This document shows positions 8,423-18,718 of a DNA stretch of 64,000 nucleotides, in pieces (positions within the stretch are counted from its first letter, which is position 1; every line of letters starts with the position of its first letter). Below the pieces are notes generated by a model that saw only the letters and a program-made list of their open reading frames with translations, made no database searches and was not told where the DNA came from. The stretch spans positions 124,001 to 188,000 of the forward strand of contig NZ_JACSQY010000003.1 in the NCBI RefSeq assembly GCF_014836415.1, in the 5' to 3' direction. Both the position numbers and the translations under genes were made by a program. Source of the stretch: Sporosarcina gallistercoris (GTDB taxonomy: Bacteria > Bacillota > Bacilli > Bacillales_A > Planococcaceae).

Positions 8423-9607
8423 TTGCCTAGGAAAGTATGGCTTTTAATTATTGGGATGTTTGTGAATGTAATCGGTAACTCATTTTTGTGGCCGTTAAAT
8501 ACAATCTATATGCACGATTATTTAGGGAAGTCATTGTCCGTTGCAGGTTTAGTATTGATGGCGAATGCGGGAGCAGGGGTTGTCGGTAATTTACTTGGCG
8601 GTTTTTTCTTTGACAAAATTGGCGGGTATAAGTCGATCATGGCGGGGATTCTCATTTCAATTGCCGCATTAATCGGATTGGTAATTGACCATTCATGGGG
8701 ACCATATGTCGTCTTGTTAACCGTTTTAGGATTCAGTGGCGGGATTATTTTCCCGAGTTTTTATGCGATGGTCGGAACTGTTTGGCCGGAAGGTGGAAGG
8801 CGTTCTTTTAATTCGATTTACTTGGCCCAAAACGTCGGGGTTGCAATCGGACCTGCTTTAGCTGGATTAGTCGCTTCGTTTAACATTGATTTCATCTTCA
8901 CCGCGAATCTGGCGTTTTATATACTATTTTTCTTTATCGCATTTTTCTTTTATAAACAGATGACTATTGCTCCAGAGGTTCATACGTCGATTTTAAAAGA
9001 AAATACAGGTATCAAGAAAAAGGCTCCTTTCATCGCATTATTGATCGTGATGATCGGATATTTGCTGACGTGGCTCGTCTATTCACAATGGGCGACTACG
9101 ATTTCAACTCATGCAACATCTGTCGGGATCACTTTGACGCAGTATAGCCTCATTTGGACAATCAATGGATTGCTGATCGTTATTGGACAACCATTGATCA
9201 AACCACTCATGACACGTTTAGAGGATAAAGTAAAAATGCAGATATTGTTTGGACTCGGAATTATGCTCATTTCCTTCATGGTTGTCAGCTTTGCCAATAC
9301 ATTTAATGTATTCATCGTTGCGATGATCATCTTGACATTCGGGGAAATGATCGCCTGGCCGGCATTCCCGACTCTAGCAGATCAGCTAGCTCCGCGTGGA
9401 AAAGAAGGATTCTATCAAGGAATCGTCAATTCCTCAGCGACAATCGGTAAAATGATCGGACCGATTGCAGGTGGTATTCTAGCAGACATTTATGGTGTCC
9501 AAATTGCTTTGTGGATTTTGACGGGCCTTATGAGTTTAGCTGTTATTCCAACACTACTATATGATACTCCATTAAAACGCAGTGGATATGAACCGAAAAG
9601 CCGATAA
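8423..9607 (+). CDS. yttB: MFS transporter, YttB-like
   Basis: A 394-residue major facilitator with about 12 membrane helices. The N-terminus (MPRKVWLLIIGMF, NSFLWPLNTIYMHDYLGKSL) closely resembles B. subtilis YttB, and the MFS motif A appears as GGFFFDKIGGYK between helices 2 and 3. The substrate is unknown; YttB-type carriers are grouped with drug-efflux MFS proteins. The start is TTG 8423 behind AGGAGGCGAA. It is divergent from ytqA and monocistronic, ending in a terminator that overlaps its stop codon. Confidence 0.85.
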   Translation: MPRKVWLLIIGMFVNVIGNSFLWPLNTIYMHDYLGKSLSVAGLVLMANAGAGVVGNLLGGFFFDKIGGYKSIMAGILISIAALIGLVIDHSWGPYVVLLTVLGFSGGIIFPSFYAMVGTVWPEGGRRSFNSIYLAQNVGVAIGPALAGLVASFNIDFIFTANLAFYILFFFIAFFFYKQMTIAPEVHTSILKENTGIKKKAPFIALLIVMIGYLLTWLVYSQWATTISTHATSVGITLTQYSLIWTINGLLIVIGQPLIKPLMTRLEDKVKMQILFGLGIMLISFMVVSFANTFNVFIVAMIILTFGEMIAWPAFPTLADQLAPRGKEGFYQGIVNSSATIGKMIGPIAGGILADIYGVQIALWILTGLMSLAVIPTLLYDTPLKRSGYEPKSR

Positions 9608-9623
9608 TGCTTTTCGGTTTTTT
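9593..9623 (+). terminator. Intrinsic terminator of yttB
   Basis: CCGAAAAG / CTTTTCGG stem followed by six T; the left arm is inside the last codons of yttB. Confidence 0.85.
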
Positions 9624-9713
9624 ATTTTGGTTTAATTGCAAAATACGAAATGGTCTGATTAAATGAAGATAGGTTATTTTAGAAAAATTGCATGCGTATA
9701 GGAGGTTCGTCAG

Positions 9714-10400
9714 ATGAAAACAATCTATTCATCCGCAAGAGAAGCAGTAGAACCGATTCAAGATGGCATGACCCTCATGGTCGGCGGATTCGGACTTGTC
9801 GGAATTCCGGAACAGCTTATTTTAGCGCTCGTTGAAAAGGGCGTCAAAGACTTAACAATCATTTCAAACAACTGTGGCATCGATGACTGGGGCCTCGGTC
9901 TACTATTGAAAGAAAAGCAGATTAAGAAAATGATTGCCTCTTATGTAGGTGAAAACAAAGAGTTTGAGCGACAAGCGTTGTCCGGTGAGCTGGAGGTGGA
10001 ATTGACACCTCAAGGAACACTGGCTGAAAAAATCCGTGCTGGCGGCGCAGGGATTCCCGCGTTTTTCACACCAGCTGGAGTCGGAACTGAAATTGCCGAG
10101 GGCAAAGAAATCCGAGTATTCAACGGTAAGGAATATGTCCTGGAAGAAGCGTTGACGGCAGACTTTTCACTTGTGCGTGCACTGAAAGCGGATACATTCG
10201 GGAATTTGGTCTATAACAAAACAGCGATGAACTTTAACCCGATGATGGCGGCTGCAGGGAATGTGACGATTGCGGAAGCTGAAGAGATTGTGGAAGTGGG
10301 ACAGCTAAATCCAGGTTTCATCCACACGCCGAGCATCTACGTACAAGGGCTCTTACAAGCAAAGCAGGAAAAACGGATTGAACGATTGACTACACGTTGA
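9714..10400 (+). CDS. scoA: 3-oxoacid CoA-transferase subunit A
   Basis: 228 residues of the type I CoA-transferase alpha subunit. With subunit B it moves CoA between succinyl-CoA and a 3-oxoacid such as acetoacetate, linking ketone or short-chain acid use to central metabolism. The family fingerprint [10 protein letters not shown] is at about residues 23-32, followed by [11 protein letters not shown] and [18 protein letters not shown] ribosome site AGGAGG precedes the ATG. The gene is 19 bases upstream of the B subunit, so the two are certainly co-transcribed. The exact acyl acceptor is inferred from the family. Confidence 0.92.
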   Translation: MKTIYSSAREAVEPIQDGMTLMVGGFGLVGIPEQLILALVEKGVKDLTIISNNCGIDDWGLGLLLKEKQIKKMIASYVGENKEFERQALSGELEVELTPQGTLAEKIRAGGAGIPAFFTPAGVGTEIAEGKEIRVFNGKEYVLEEALTADFSLVRALKADTFGNLVYNKTAMNFNPMMAAAGNVTIAEAEEIVEVGQLNPGFIHTPSIYVQGLLQAKQEKRIERLTTR

Positions 10401-10419
10401 AGTAAGGGGAGGAATCATT

Positions 10420-11067
10420 ATGACAACAGCGAATTCTAGGGAACTGATCGCAAGACGAGCTGAAAAGGAAATAGCCAATGGGGACTATGTGAATCTAGGG
10501 ATCGGCATGCCGACACTTGTTGCGAATTACATATCTCCGGACAAGACGGTTGTGCTGCAGTCGGAGAATGGGCTGCTGGGCATCGGCCCGTTTCCAACCG
10601 AAGAGGAAGTGGACCCCGACCTCATCAATGCGGGGAAAGAGACTGTCACTGCGATTACAGGAGCTGCTTACTTTGATAGTGCGGAATCATTTGCGATGAT
10701 CCGAGGCGGACATATCGATGTGGCAATTCTCGGAGGGATGGAAGTATCCGAAAAAGGGGACCTTGCGAACTGGATGATCCCAGGAAAAGTGATTAAAGGG
10801 ATGGGCGGTGCAATGGATCTTGTCCATGGTGCTAAAAAAATCATTGTGATCATGGACCATGTATCCAAAAAAGGTGAACCGAAAATCAAGAAACAATGTG
10901 ATCTGCCGCTGACAGGAAAACAAGTGGTGAATAAAATAATTACAGAGCGTGGTTTGATTGAAGTGACGCCTGACGGACTTGTATTAAAAGAAGTATTTGA
11001 AGGCTATACTGTTCAGGACATTGTAGAGTCTACTGGAGCGGACTTAACGATTGACGTGAAACAGTAA
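10420..11067 (+). CDS. scoB: 3-oxoacid CoA-transferase subunit B
   Basis: 215 residues of the catalytic beta subunit. Glu49 in QSENGLLG is the conserved glutamate that forms the covalent glutamyl-CoA intermediate. NLGIGMPTLVANY and the later GGMEVSEKGDLANWMIPGK and KGMGGAMDL are family signatures. The ribosome site is AAGGGGAGG. No terminator separates it clearly from the leuS leader; the leuS promoter begins 18 bases after the stop codon. Confidence 0.92.
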   Translation: MTTANSRELIARRAEKEIANGDYVNLGIGMPTLVANYISPDKTVVLQSENGLLGIGPFPTEEEVDPDLINAGKETVTAITGAAYFDSAESFAMIRGGHIDVAILGGMEVSEKGDLANWMIPGKVIKGMGGAMDLVHGAKKIIVIMDHVSKKGEPKIKKQCDLPLTGKQVVNKIITERGLIEVTPDGLVLKEVFEGYTVQDIVESTGADLTIDVKQ

Positions 11068-11084
11068 GGATCGTCAGGAAAAGC

Positions 11085-11113
11085 TTGTCATTACCCTTTC
11101 ATTCCAGTAAAAT
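11085..11113 (+). promoter_or_regulatory. Sigma-A-type promoter of the leuS leader
   Basis: TTGTCA (11085-11090) and TAAAAT (11108-11113) with a 17-base spacer, immediately upstream of the T-box leader. Confidence 0.6.
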
Positions 11114-11119
11114 GAATTT

Positions 11120-11366
11120 CAATAGAGTTTGACGTTGACGGAAAATAGTAGGCGAGAAAATCCTTTTCAGAGAGCTGACGATGGCTGCGAGTCAGTAAGG
11201 AATCTTGGTGAACTCACTTCCCGAGTCTGCACGTTAGTGAGCGAACCGTGCCGTTTTTTCCGCGTTAAGGAGTCAAGTTGGGCGGCATGAGCCGTCAATT
11301 TGGGTGGTACCGCGGGAACCTGTCTTCACTCTCGTCCCTTGTTAAGTGGGGACGGGAGTTTTTTTA
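11120..11366 (+). promoter_or_regulatory. T-box riboswitch (Leu) upstream of leuS
   Basis: A T-box leader that senses uncharged tRNA-Leu and releases transcription of leuS. The conserved T-box core TGGGTGGTACCGCGGG is at 11301-11316. The terminator stem ACTCTCGTCCC / GGGGACGGGAGT with a T run is at 11328-11366. The likely specifier codon is CTC at 11213-11215, in the context GTGAA-CTC-A. Stem I fills roughly 11130-11235. The antiterminator would pair the T-box core with the left arm of the terminator. Confidence 0.9.
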
Positions 11367-11389
11367 TTTTGAATAGGAGGAAATTTAAC

Positions 11390-13807
11390 ATGAGCTACAA
11401 GCATCTTCAGATTGAACAAAAATGGCGTGACTATTGGAAAGACAACGAAACATTCAAAATGACGGACGATCCGGCAAAACCGAAATTTTACGCTTTGGAT
11501 ATGTTTCCGTATCCTTCAGGTGCTGGGTTGCACGTCGGTCATCCGCTTGGTTATATTGCAACGGATATCTTGAGCCAATTCAAACGTAAGCAAGGCTACA
11601 ACGTGTTGCATCCAATGGGGTGGGATGCGTTCGGTCTACCTGCTGAGCAATATGCACTCGATACGGGAAATGATCCTGCTGAATTCACAGCGAAGAACAT
11701 TGCGACGTTCAAGCGTCAAATGGATGAATTAGGATTCTCGTATGACTGGGACCGTGAAGTGAATACGACAGATCCGAAGTATTATAAGTGGACACAGTGG
11801 ATTTTCATCCAACTGTATAAACGCGGACTTGCGTACATGGACGAAGTGGCTGTGAACTGGTGTCCAGCTCTAGGGACTGTGCTTGCGAATGAGGAAGTCA
11901 TCGATGGCAAATCAGAGCGTGGCGGACATCCTGTAGAACGTCGTCCGATGCGCCAATGGGTGCTTCGTATTACGGAATATGCGGATCGTTTACTTGAAGA
12001 TTTAGATGATCTTGACTGGCCTGAAAGCTTGAAGGATATGCAGCGCAACTGGATCGGTCGTTCTGAAGGTGCTCAATTGACGTTTGCTGTTGAAGGCAGC
12101 GAGCAGTCATTTGATGTCTTTACAACCCGTCCGGATACAATTTTCGGTGCGACCTATGCCGTACTTGCACCTGAGCACAAATTAGTCGATTCCATCACGA
12201 CTCCAGAACAAAAAGATGCGGTTGCTGCGTATTTGGATAAAGTGAAACTGAAGAGTGACCTGGAACGTACCGACTTGGCGAAAGAGAAAACTGGGGTGTT
12301 CACAGGGGCTTATGCAGTGAATCCTGCGAGTGGCGAGAAGATGCCGATCTGGATCGCAGATTATGTCCTTGTTTCTTACGGAACGGGTGCAATCATGGCA
12401 GTACCAGCTCATGATGAGCGAGATTACGAATTTGCGAAAGAATTCGGATTGCCGATTACAGAAGTTGTGGCTGGCGGAGATATTGAGCGTGAAGCATACA
12501 CCGGTGAAGGCACACATGTGAATTCCGGCTTCTTGGACGGTCTTGGGAAAGACGAAGCGATTGAAAAGTCTATTGCATGGCTAGTTGAAGAAGGAAAAGG
12601 TGAGAAGAAAATCACGTATCGTTTGCGTGATTGGTTGTTCTCCCGTCAGCGTTATTGGGGTGAGCCGATTCCAATCATCCATTGGGAAGATGGCACAATG
12701 ACTGCAGTTGACGAATCTGAATTACCACTTGAACTTCCTGTTACTGGAGATATCCGCCCAAGTGGAACAGGTGAATCACCACTTGCAAACATTACGGAGT
12801 GGGTCAACGTAGTCGATCCGGAGACGGGCATGAAAGGCCGTCGCGAAACAAATACGATGCCACAATGGGCAGGCAGCTGCTGGTATTACTTGCGTTATAT
12901 CGATCCGAAAAATGACGACATGCTGATCGATCCTGAATTAGCAGAGCGTTGGTTGCCGGTTGATATTTATGTTGGCGGTGCAGAGCACGCGGTTCTCCAC
13001 TTGCTATATGCACGTTTCTGGCACAAAGTATTGTACGATATCGGTGTTGTTAAAACGAAAGAGCCATTCCAGAAGTTGTTCAACCAAGGGATGATTCTCG
13101 GTGAAGGTAATGTCAAAATGTCTAAGTCATTAGGCAATGTCATTAATCCGGACGATATTGTCCACTCGCATGGTGCGGATACACTTCGCATTTACGAAAT
13201 GTTCATGGGACCTCTTGAAGCTTCTAAAGAATGGTCAACAAACGGGTTGGATGGTTCACGTAAGTTCCTTGACCGGATTTGGCGCTTGTTTGTCAATGAA
13301 GACGGATCACTTGGCAGCAAAATTGGCGGAGAATCCGATGGTACACTTGACAAAGTTTACAACCAGACGGTTAAAAAGGTTACTGAGGACTTCGAAGGAA
13401 TGCATAATAACACAGCGATTTCACAGCTTATGGTATTCATCAATGAATGCTATAAAGCCGATCGCGTGCCGACTGAGTTTGCAGAAGGATTCGTATTGCT
13501 CATGTCGCCGATTACTCCACACTTAGCTGAAGAGCTCTGGGAGAAGTTGGGGCATGAAGGGACGATTACTTATGTTCCTTGGCCAACATACGATGCGGAT
13601 AAGTTAGTGGATGATACAGTGGAAATCGCTGTACAGATTAACGGTAAAGTCCGAGCGAAGTTGGAAGTCGATAAGGATATTACAAAAGAAGAGTTGGAAA
13701 AAGCAGCCCTTGCAAATGAAGACGTCCAAAAATGGATCGATGGCAAAGAATTGAAGAAAGTCATCGCAATTCCAGGACGCCTTGTGAATATTGTGGCAGT
13801 CGGATAA
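11390..13807 (+). CDS. leuS: Leucyl-tRNA synthetase
   Basis: 805 residues; charges tRNA-Leu with leucine in the cytoplasm. The class I signature HVGH is at 48-51 and KMSKS at 576-580. The CP1 editing domain carries the threonine-rich [12 protein letters not shown], and [16 protein letters not shown] is also an editing-domain motif. The C-terminal anticodon-binding domain ends in [10 protein letters not shown]. The frame is open further upstream (to 11300) but that part is the T-box leader; the real start is ATG 11390 behind AATAGGAGG. Regulated by the upstream Leu T-box. Confidence 0.98.
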   Translation: MSYKHLQIEQKWRDYWKDNETFKMTDDPAKPKFYALDMFPYPSGAGLHVGHPLGYIATDILSQFKRKQGYNVLHPMGWDAFGLPAEQYALDTGNDPAEFTAKNIATFKRQMDELGFSYDWDREVNTTDPKYYKWTQWIFIQLYKRGLAYMDEVAVNWCPALGTVLANEEVIDGKSERGGHPVERRPMRQWVLRITEYADRLLEDLDDLDWPESLKDMQRNWIGRSEGAQLTFAVEGSEQSFDVFTTRPDTIFGATYAVLAPEHKLVDSITTPEQKDAVAAYLDKVKLKSDLERTDLAKEKTGVFTGAYAVNPASGEKMPIWIADYVLVSYGTGAIMAVPAHDERDYEFAKEFGLPITEVVAGGDIEREAYTGEGTHVNSGFLDGLGKDEAIEKSIAWLVEEGKGEKKITYRLRDWLFSRQRYWGEPIPIIHWEDGTMTAVDESELPLELPVTGDIRPSGTGESPLANITEWVNVVDPETGMKGRRETNTMPQWAGSCWYYLRYIDPKNDDMLIDPELAERWLPVDIYVGGAEHAVLHLLYARFWHKVLYDIGVVKTKEPFQKLFNQGMILGEGNVKMSKSLGNVINPDDIVHSHGADTLRIYEMFMGPLEASKEWSTNGLDGSRKFLDRIWRLFVNEDGSLGSKIGGESDGTLDKVYNQTVKKVTEDFEGMHNNTAISQLMVFINECYKADRVPTEFAEGFVLLMSPITPHLAEELWEKLGHEGTITYVPWPTYDADKLVDDTVEIAVQINGKVRAKLEVDKDITKEELEKAALANEDVQKWIDGKELKKVIAIPGRLVNIVAVG

Positions 13808-13817
13808 TTTTTTTGGT

Positions 13818-13857
13818 GCGGAAGAGAGGGAAATCCTCTCTTCCGCGCTTTTTTTAT
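13818..13857 (+). terminator. Intrinsic terminator of leuS
   Basis: A 12-bp perfect stem GCGGAAGAGAGG / CCTCTCTTCCGC with a five-base loop, then a T tract. Confidence 0.92.
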
Positions 13858-14066
13858 GAAGATTTAGCAGAAAGAGTGTACTTGGAAATCTGTAAGTGAG
13901 AATTTTCTTGGGAAGATTAAGGGGATTGCTCATTAACGCGTCAACTGAACATCTTCAAATTCTATTCTTTCCTCGCGACCAATTTATCTTTAATTCACTA
14001 AAAACCAATCGTGATAGATGTGTTCCGTCCCGCTTCGGATTGAGGGATGGGGAGGAGGGGAGAGTG

Positions 14067-14234
14067 ACCCGCTCGTTCCGTGTCTGTACCCGCTCATTTC
14101 ATCGAGCAACCCGCTCGTTCCGTCGCTGAACCCGCCCGTTTCTCCGGACAACCCGCTCGTTCCGGCCCGGTACCCGCTCGTTTCCCCGAGTAACCCGCTC
14201 ATTCCGACCTGGTACCCGCTCGTTTCCTCGAAAT
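14067..14234. repeat. Eight tandem 21-nt units (four 42-nt pairs)
   Basis: Eight contiguous units of exactly 21 bases, each beginning ACCCGCTCGTT or a close variant. Odd units continue CCG plus variable bases, even units continue TCC-CGAG-like, so the real period is 42. The array lies in the roughly 475-bp gap between leuS and ytfP. Both strands are open in one frame because 21 is a multiple of three, but there is no ribosome site or homologous protein I would trust. The 5' part of the gap (13860-14066) holds nothing I recognise. Confidence 0.9.
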
Positions 14235-14236
14235 GT

Positions 14237-14276
14237 AAAAAGGCCAAGACGCTCCGACTTGCGGAGCGTCTTGGCC
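14237..14276 (-). terminator. Intrinsic terminator of ytfP
   Basis: A 15-bp perfect stem (GGCCAAGACGCTCCG with its complement) and a T tract on the minus strand, just after the ytfP stop codon and directly abutting the 21-nt repeats. Confidence 0.9.
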
Positions 14277-14282
14277 ATTCGG

Positions 14283-15566
14283 TTATCCCCTTATCATTTC
14301 CCTAGCACGCAAGCTGGCATTCATCCCAGCAAGCCTTCCTGTAACAAGCGCAGATGTAATATTATATCCACCTGTATATCCATGGATGTCCAAAATCTCT
14401 CCGCAGAAATACAAGCCTTCTTTTTTACGTGATGCCATCGTTTTCGGTTCGATTTCTTTCACCGAGACCCCACCACCTGTGACGAATGCTTTTTCGATCG
14501 GCTGCGTGCCGTTCACTCTCATCTGGAATGATTTCAGCAGATTTGCGAGTTTCCGGATTTTTTCTGAAGAGAACGTATTCGCCGGTTCGTTCGCATCCAT
14601 ATCTGCTTGTTCGAACAGGAACAACAGCCAGCGCTCAGGCGCGATCCCTTTTAATGCGTTCTTCAATGCCTTTTTCGGATCTTCTTTTAATGTGGTGTTC
14701 AGCTGTTGGAAGACTTCTTCTTCATTCAAATCCGGCAACACATCGATTTTAATGACAACAGGCTGATCCCCATTTTTCATACGCTCTTTTACAACATACT
14801 GGCTGCATCGTAAAATTGCGGGGCCGCTAAGACCGAAATGGGTAAATAGCATATCCATCTGATGTGTCACGAGGGTTTTACCTTTCGCGTTCAACACGGA
14901 CACTGCGGCGTCACGAAGAGCAAGTCCTTGAAGTTCTTTTGCAACAATGAATTTTTCGTTCGACAATAAGGGGACTTCAGTCGGGTATAATGTCGTCACG
15001 GTATGACCGGCTTGTTCAGCCCAAGGGTACCCGTCCCCAGTACTGCCTGTATGCGGAACTGCTTTTCCACCAACTGCCACGACGACGGATGTGGCTCGAA
15101 TCTCCTCACCATCCAATAGCCGTACCCCGAGAATTTCATCCTCATTCATGAGCAACTTTTTCACTTTCGTTTCCGTCCTGATTTCAACGCCTAGTTTTGC
15201 CATTTCGCTTAGCAGCGCATTGACCACGTCTTTTGCTTTATTGGAAACGGGGAACATACGACCATGATCCTCTTCTTTCAGCGCCACACCAAGACCTTCG
15301 AAAAACGCAATAATGTCTTCATTGTTAAATACCGAAAACGGTCCATATAAAAATCGTCCGTTGCCGGGGATATGTTTTACAATTTCTTCAACAGATAAGC
15401 GGTTGGTCACGTTACATCGTCCGCCCCCTGAAATGGCTAGCTTATTGCCAAGTTTTTTTCCTTTATCGAGCAAAAGTACACGGTTCCCGGATTCTGCAGC
15501 CGCTATTGAAGCCATCAATCCTGAAGGACCGCCACCAATAATAATTACGTCATACACAACAATCAC
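14283..15566 (-). CDS. ytfP: NAD(P)/FAD-dependent oxidoreductase YtfP (HI0933/BaiN family)
   Basis: 427 residues of the HI0933-like flavoprotein family. The N-terminal FAD dinucleotide fold shows [19 protein letters not shown] with an acidic end in [22 protein letters not shown] is the family signature. The C-terminal region [17 protein letters not shown] binds FAD again. Biochemical function is uncertain; relatives reduce bile-acid intermediates or are linked to rRNA dihydrouridine synthesis in Bacillus. Start GTG 15566 lacks a strong ribosome site; the next GTG three codons on is equally possible. It is divergent from ytgP. Confidence 0.88.
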   Translation of the reverse strand: MIVVYDVIIIGGGPSGLMASIAAAESGNRVLLLDKGKKLGNKLAISGGGRCNVTNRLSVEEIVKHIPGNGRFLYGPFSVFNNEDIIAFFEGLGVALKEEDHGRMFPVSNKAKDVVNALLSEMAKLGVEIRTETKVKKLLMNEDEILGVRLLDGEEIRATSVVVAVGGKAVPHTGSTGDGYPWAEQAGHTVTTLYPTEVPLLSNEKFIVAKELQGLALRDAAVSVLNAKGKTLVTHQMDMLFTHFGLSGPAILRCSQYVVKERMKNGDQPVVIKIDVLPDLNEEEVFQQLNTTLKEDPKKALKNALKGIAPERWLLFLFEQADMDANEPANTFSSEKIRKLANLLKSFQMRVNGTQPIEKAFVTGGGVSVKEIEPKTMASRKKEGLYFCGEILDIHGYTGGYNITSALVTGRLAGMNASLRAREMIRG

Positions 15567-15751
15567 ACTTTCAGTTTTTCTACAGTATACAACACTAATC
15601 GGGATAAAACATTGTGAAAACTGTTCCTGCAGAGTAAACTGTTAAGTAGTTTGACTGAAATCAGTGAAAACCTAAGGAGTTTGTCACGTTTTTTGAAGAA
15701 ACTGGACAGAATCTCACCTAGGTGTAAATGAAAGATGGGAAGGGAAAATAC

Positions 15752-17371
15752 ATGGCATCTAATCTTGTTAAAGGCACTGCGATTTTAACAATCGGCCTAT
15801 TTTTATCGAAAGCACTTGGCTTGTTGTATGTGATCCCTTTTTACAGCATCGTTGGGGAGAAAAATGTGGGTCTTTATCAATACGCATATATTCCGTATAA
15901 TATTGCACTCTCCATAGCAATCTCTGGTGCACCGCTTGCAGTTTCTAAATTTGTCTCGAAGTATAATGCATTAGGGGACTATGCGACTGGTCGTAAGTTA
16001 ATGAAGTCCAGTATCGGTATCATGGCATTGACCGGTGTGCTGTCGTTTTTAGCCCTTTACTTCATGGCGGAACCGATTGCTCATATGGTCATTAAAGATA
16101 CCGAGCAACAGTTCACCGTCCAAGATATTGCATCTGTTATCCGGTGGGTCAGCTATGCGTTATTGGCTGTTCCGATCATGAGTGTAATTCGAGGATTCTT
16201 GCAAGGATACCAAAAGTTCGAACCGACGTCTGTGTCTCAGCTTGTAGAGCAGATCGTCCGGATTGCGGTAGTCTTAATTGGCGCTTATATCGTTGTAGAC
16301 GTGTTGGGTGGTTCACCTAAGACAGCTGTTAAATTTGCCGTGTTTGCGGCATTCATTGGTGCACTCGCAAGTTTGGCGACGCTAGGGCTGTACTGGAAGA
16401 AATACAAACCTGAAATGAATGGCTTACTTCAGAATAGTCCTCCTGCAGGGGATATTCCGTTAACGACGATTTACAAAGAAATCATCACTTATGTTTTACC
16501 TTTTGTTCTAGTTGGAGTTATCAACCCTCTTTATCAGTTTGTGGATATGATAACTTTTAATGGAACAATGGCTTCAATCGGATTGGCTAAAGTTACAGAT
16601 ACGTATTTAACAATGCTTAACTTCCTGACGCACAAGGTCGTTATGATCCCCGTTATGGTGGCAACAGGTTTTTCCATGGCGCTGATTCCGGTTATGACGA
16701 CGTATTATGCAAAAGGTGACCAAAAAGGAATCACAAGATCACTTGATCAAACCTACCAGATTATGCTATTCATGACGATTCCTATGGTAGTTGGAATTAT
16801 GGCGTTATCCAGTGAAACGTATCAAGTATTATATTCACAAAGTGATATCGGTGCTGGTGTACTAAGAAGTTACGCACCTGCTGCAGTTCTTTTCGGATTG
16901 TACACAGTAACCGCAGCCATTCTGCAAGGAATCGATAAACATAAATGGATTGTCTTCACTTCATTGCTCGGATTGTTGTTCAAACTGATGCTGAATATCC
17001 CGTTGATCAAGATGTTTGAAGTGAATGGTGCGATTGCAGCAACCATTATCGGATATGCGATTGCTGTTGGTGTGAACATTTTCGTCATCAAGAAAGAATT
17101 GAACTACCAATCTAAACTAGTCGTTCGCCGAACGATTCTGATTCTGTTCTTCAATGCAATCATGGTAGTTGCTGTACTACTGACACGTTCCGGTCTATAT
17201 GCAATCCATGTACCTGAAGGCAAAATGCAAACGCTGCTCTATCTGATGATTTGTAGCGGTGTCGGTGCACTCGTGTATGGATTCCTGTCATTTAAAAGCG
17301 GACTGGCTCAAAAACTGCTTGGCGACAAAATCACACGGATCACAAAGAAATTCGGTTTGGGGAGATCATGA
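15752..17371 (+). CDS. ytgP: Lipid II/polysaccharide flippase-family protein YtgP
   Basis: 539 residues with about 14 membrane helices, of the MVF/MATE-like polysaccharide exporter superfamily. YtgP relatives in B. subtilis (MurJ) and S. pneumoniae support translocation of lipid-linked peptidoglycan precursors. The N-terminus NLVKGTAILTIGLFLSKALG and FQYAYIPYN-like region are typical. I choose ATG 15752 over ATG 15728 because homologs begin at this point and AAGGGA lies upstream. Its stop is directly followed by the ATG of ytzG (TGAATG), so the two are one operon. Confidence 0.9.
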   Translation: MASNLVKGTAILTIGLFLSKALGLLYVIPFYSIVGEKNVGLYQYAYIPYNIALSIAISGAPLAVSKFVSKYNALGDYATGRKLMKSSIGIMALTGVLSFLALYFMAEPIAHMVIKDTEQQFTVQDIASVIRWVSYALLAVPIMSVIRGFLQGYQKFEPTSVSQLVEQIVRIAVVLIGAYIVVDVLGGSPKTAVKFAVFAAFIGALASLATLGLYWKKYKPEMNGLLQNSPPAGDIPLTTIYKEIITYVLPFVLVGVINPLYQFVDMITFNGTMASIGLAKVTDTYLTMLNFLTHKVVMIPVMVATGFSMALIPVMTTYYAKGDQKGITRSLDQTYQIMLFMTIPMVVGIMALSSETYQVLYSQSDIGAGVLRSYAPAAVLFGLYTVTAAILQGIDKHKWIVFTSLLGLLFKLMLNIPLIKMFEVNGAIAATIIGYAIAVGVNIFVIKKELNYQSKLVVRRTILILFFNAIMVVAVLLTRSGLYAIHVPEGKMQTLLYLMICSGVGALVYGFLSFKSGLAQKLLGDKITRITKKFGLGRS

Positions 17372-18091
17372 ATGAGACTAGATAAACTGCTTGGGAATAA
17401 TGGATTCGGAACGCGAAAAGATGTGAAGCAACTAATTCGCAAAGGGACGGTACGTGTGAATGGCGTGGCTGAAAAAGATCCTGGTGCACATGTGAATCCT
17501 GATGTGGATTCAGTGGATGTGCTGGGTGAGCCTGTCATTCATCAGGAATTCATCTATATCATGATGAATAAACCACCTGGGGTCATATCCGCAACTGAGG
17601 ACAAATGGGATCAAACCGTCATCGATTTGCTTTCAGAAAACGAACAGCGATTTGAACCATTCCCTGTAGGACGGCTCGATAAAGATACAGAAGGACTTCT
17701 ACTCATCACAAATGACGGCAAGCTTACTCATGAGTTGTTGTCGCCTAAAAAAGACATTCCGAAAACGTATTATGCCAAAATCGATGGAATCGTAACCGGA
17801 GGCGATGTCGAAGCTTTTAAAGAGGGCGTTACGCTTGAAGACGGTTTCCATACAAAACCCGGAATTTTGAACGTCTTAGTTTCTGATTCCATTTCGGAGA
17901 TTGAGTTGACGATTACCGAAGGGAAATTTCATCAAGTGAAGCGAATGTTTGAAGCGGTCGATAAAAAAGTGATCTATCTGAAGCGGCTATCCATGGGGAA
18001 TTTGTTGTTGGATGAATCCCTTCCACTAGGGCACTATCGGGAGCTGACAGATCAGGAGCTAAACGAATTAGATCCACGAAAAAAAGGCTGA
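17372..18091 (+). CDS. ytzG: 16S rRNA pseudouridine synthase, RsuA/RluB family
   Basis: 239 residues. An S4 RNA-binding domain (RLDKLLGNNGFGTRKDVK) occupies about 1-55, and the pseudouridine synthase domain follows. GRLDKDTEGLLL contains the catalytic Asp103; MNKPPGVISA and VKRMFEAV are further family motifs. By orthology it isomerises a uridine of 16S rRNA. It abuts ytgP without a gap and ends inside a strong terminator. Confidence 0.92.
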   Translation: MRLDKLLGNNGFGTRKDVKQLIRKGTVRVNGVAEKDPGAHVNPDVDSVDVLGEPVIHQEFIYIMMNKPPGVISATEDKWDQTVIDLLSENEQRFEPFPVGRLDKDTEGLLLITNDGKLTHELLSPKKDIPKTYYAKIDGIVTGGDVEAFKEGVTLEDGFHTKPGILNVLVSDSISEIELTITEGKFHQVKRMFEAVDKKVIYLKRLSMGNLLLDESLPLGHYRELTDQELNELDPRKKG

Positions 18092-18120
18092 ATTGCTTTG
18101 AGCAATTCAGCCCTTTTTTT
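18086..18120 (+). terminator. Intrinsic terminator of ytgP-ytzG
   Basis: A 12-bp perfect stem (GGCTGAATTGCT with its complement, loop TTG) and eight T; it overlaps the ytzG stop codon. Confidence 0.92.
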
Positions 18121-18145
18121 GAGGCTGGGCGGCCTTAGGTAAGCG

Positions 18146-18367
18146 TTAAGAAGGCAATTTCACTTTTCTTGCTGTCGTTGTCCATTGGCCACGAACCGGA
18201 CTCGTAATGAGGTCATTATACTCAAGGACATTTAAATCCCGTTGTGCGGTACGCGCCGTAATGCTAAATTCTTGGACTACATTCTCTGTGGTGACAATAC
18301 CATTACCATGGATGTACAAATAGACATCCTTAATACGGGTCAGCATTCGGTCTGTAGCAGGATTCAA
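18146..18367 (-). CDS. ytzE: Short DeoR-type HTH regulator YtzE
   Basis: 73 residues consisting only of a DeoR-family winged helix-turn-helix (TTENVVQEFSITARTAQRDL, then NDLITSP). It lacks the sugar-phosphate sensing domain of full-length DeoR proteins, as does B. subtilis YtzE, which sits beside ytzG. It may act as a small DNA-binding protein, with unknown targets. Start is TTG 18367; AAGGAG lies about 12 bases upstream. Confidence 0.8.
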   Translation of the reverse strand: MNPATDRMLTRIKDVYLYIHGNGIVTTENVVQEFSITARTAQRDLNVLEYNDLITSPVRGQWTTTARKVKLPS

Positions 18368-18718
18368 CTGTGAACCACTCCTTCATCATCAATTTCCAAT
18401 AGACTTGGTTTGAGACGTGGAAATGTTACGTTAGCTCTTTGAAATCGCCTGTGCTCCGCACATCCTCTCCAGCAAAATTTAGTCAGACTGTTTGTTCTGA
18501 CAATATTAGTATAACGTATATTTTTAAAAAAGTAAGCTAAAATCGCTTATGAATGTATCATTTCATCAACAAGTCGAAAGTTCTTTATTTTCCTTTAAGA
18601 ACGTGGGAAAATGGAGAGAACTGTTCGGACAGCAAACAAATGCTCGCCAAACTAACTGATCTCACATAGACTGTATGTAAACAGGCAAAATTCATTTGTA
18701 ATTGAGAGGAGCACAACG
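18368..18718. other. 351-bp gap between ytzE and dat with a possible operator
   Basis: An inverted repeat GTCAGA-N8-TCTGAC lies at 18482-18501. On the minus strand it fills the spacer between TTGTCA and TAAATT, a possible ytzE promoter, so the repeat could be an autoregulatory operator. No gene is visible. The 3' end holds the GAGAGGAG ribosome site of dat. Confidence 0.4.

Noticed and set aside
11782..12048. Frames inside leuS on the minus strand
   Set aside because: Shadow frames in a codon-biased conserved gene with no independent signals.
14067..14234. CRISPR array
   Set aside because: Units are contiguous, with no unique spacers, and there are no cas genes.
14018..14305. Open frame through the 21-nt repeats (plus strand), and its counterpart 13990-14247 on the minus strand
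   Set aside because: Both are open because the unit length is a multiple of three. The plus-strand frame runs into the ytfP terminator and neither has a credible ribosome site.
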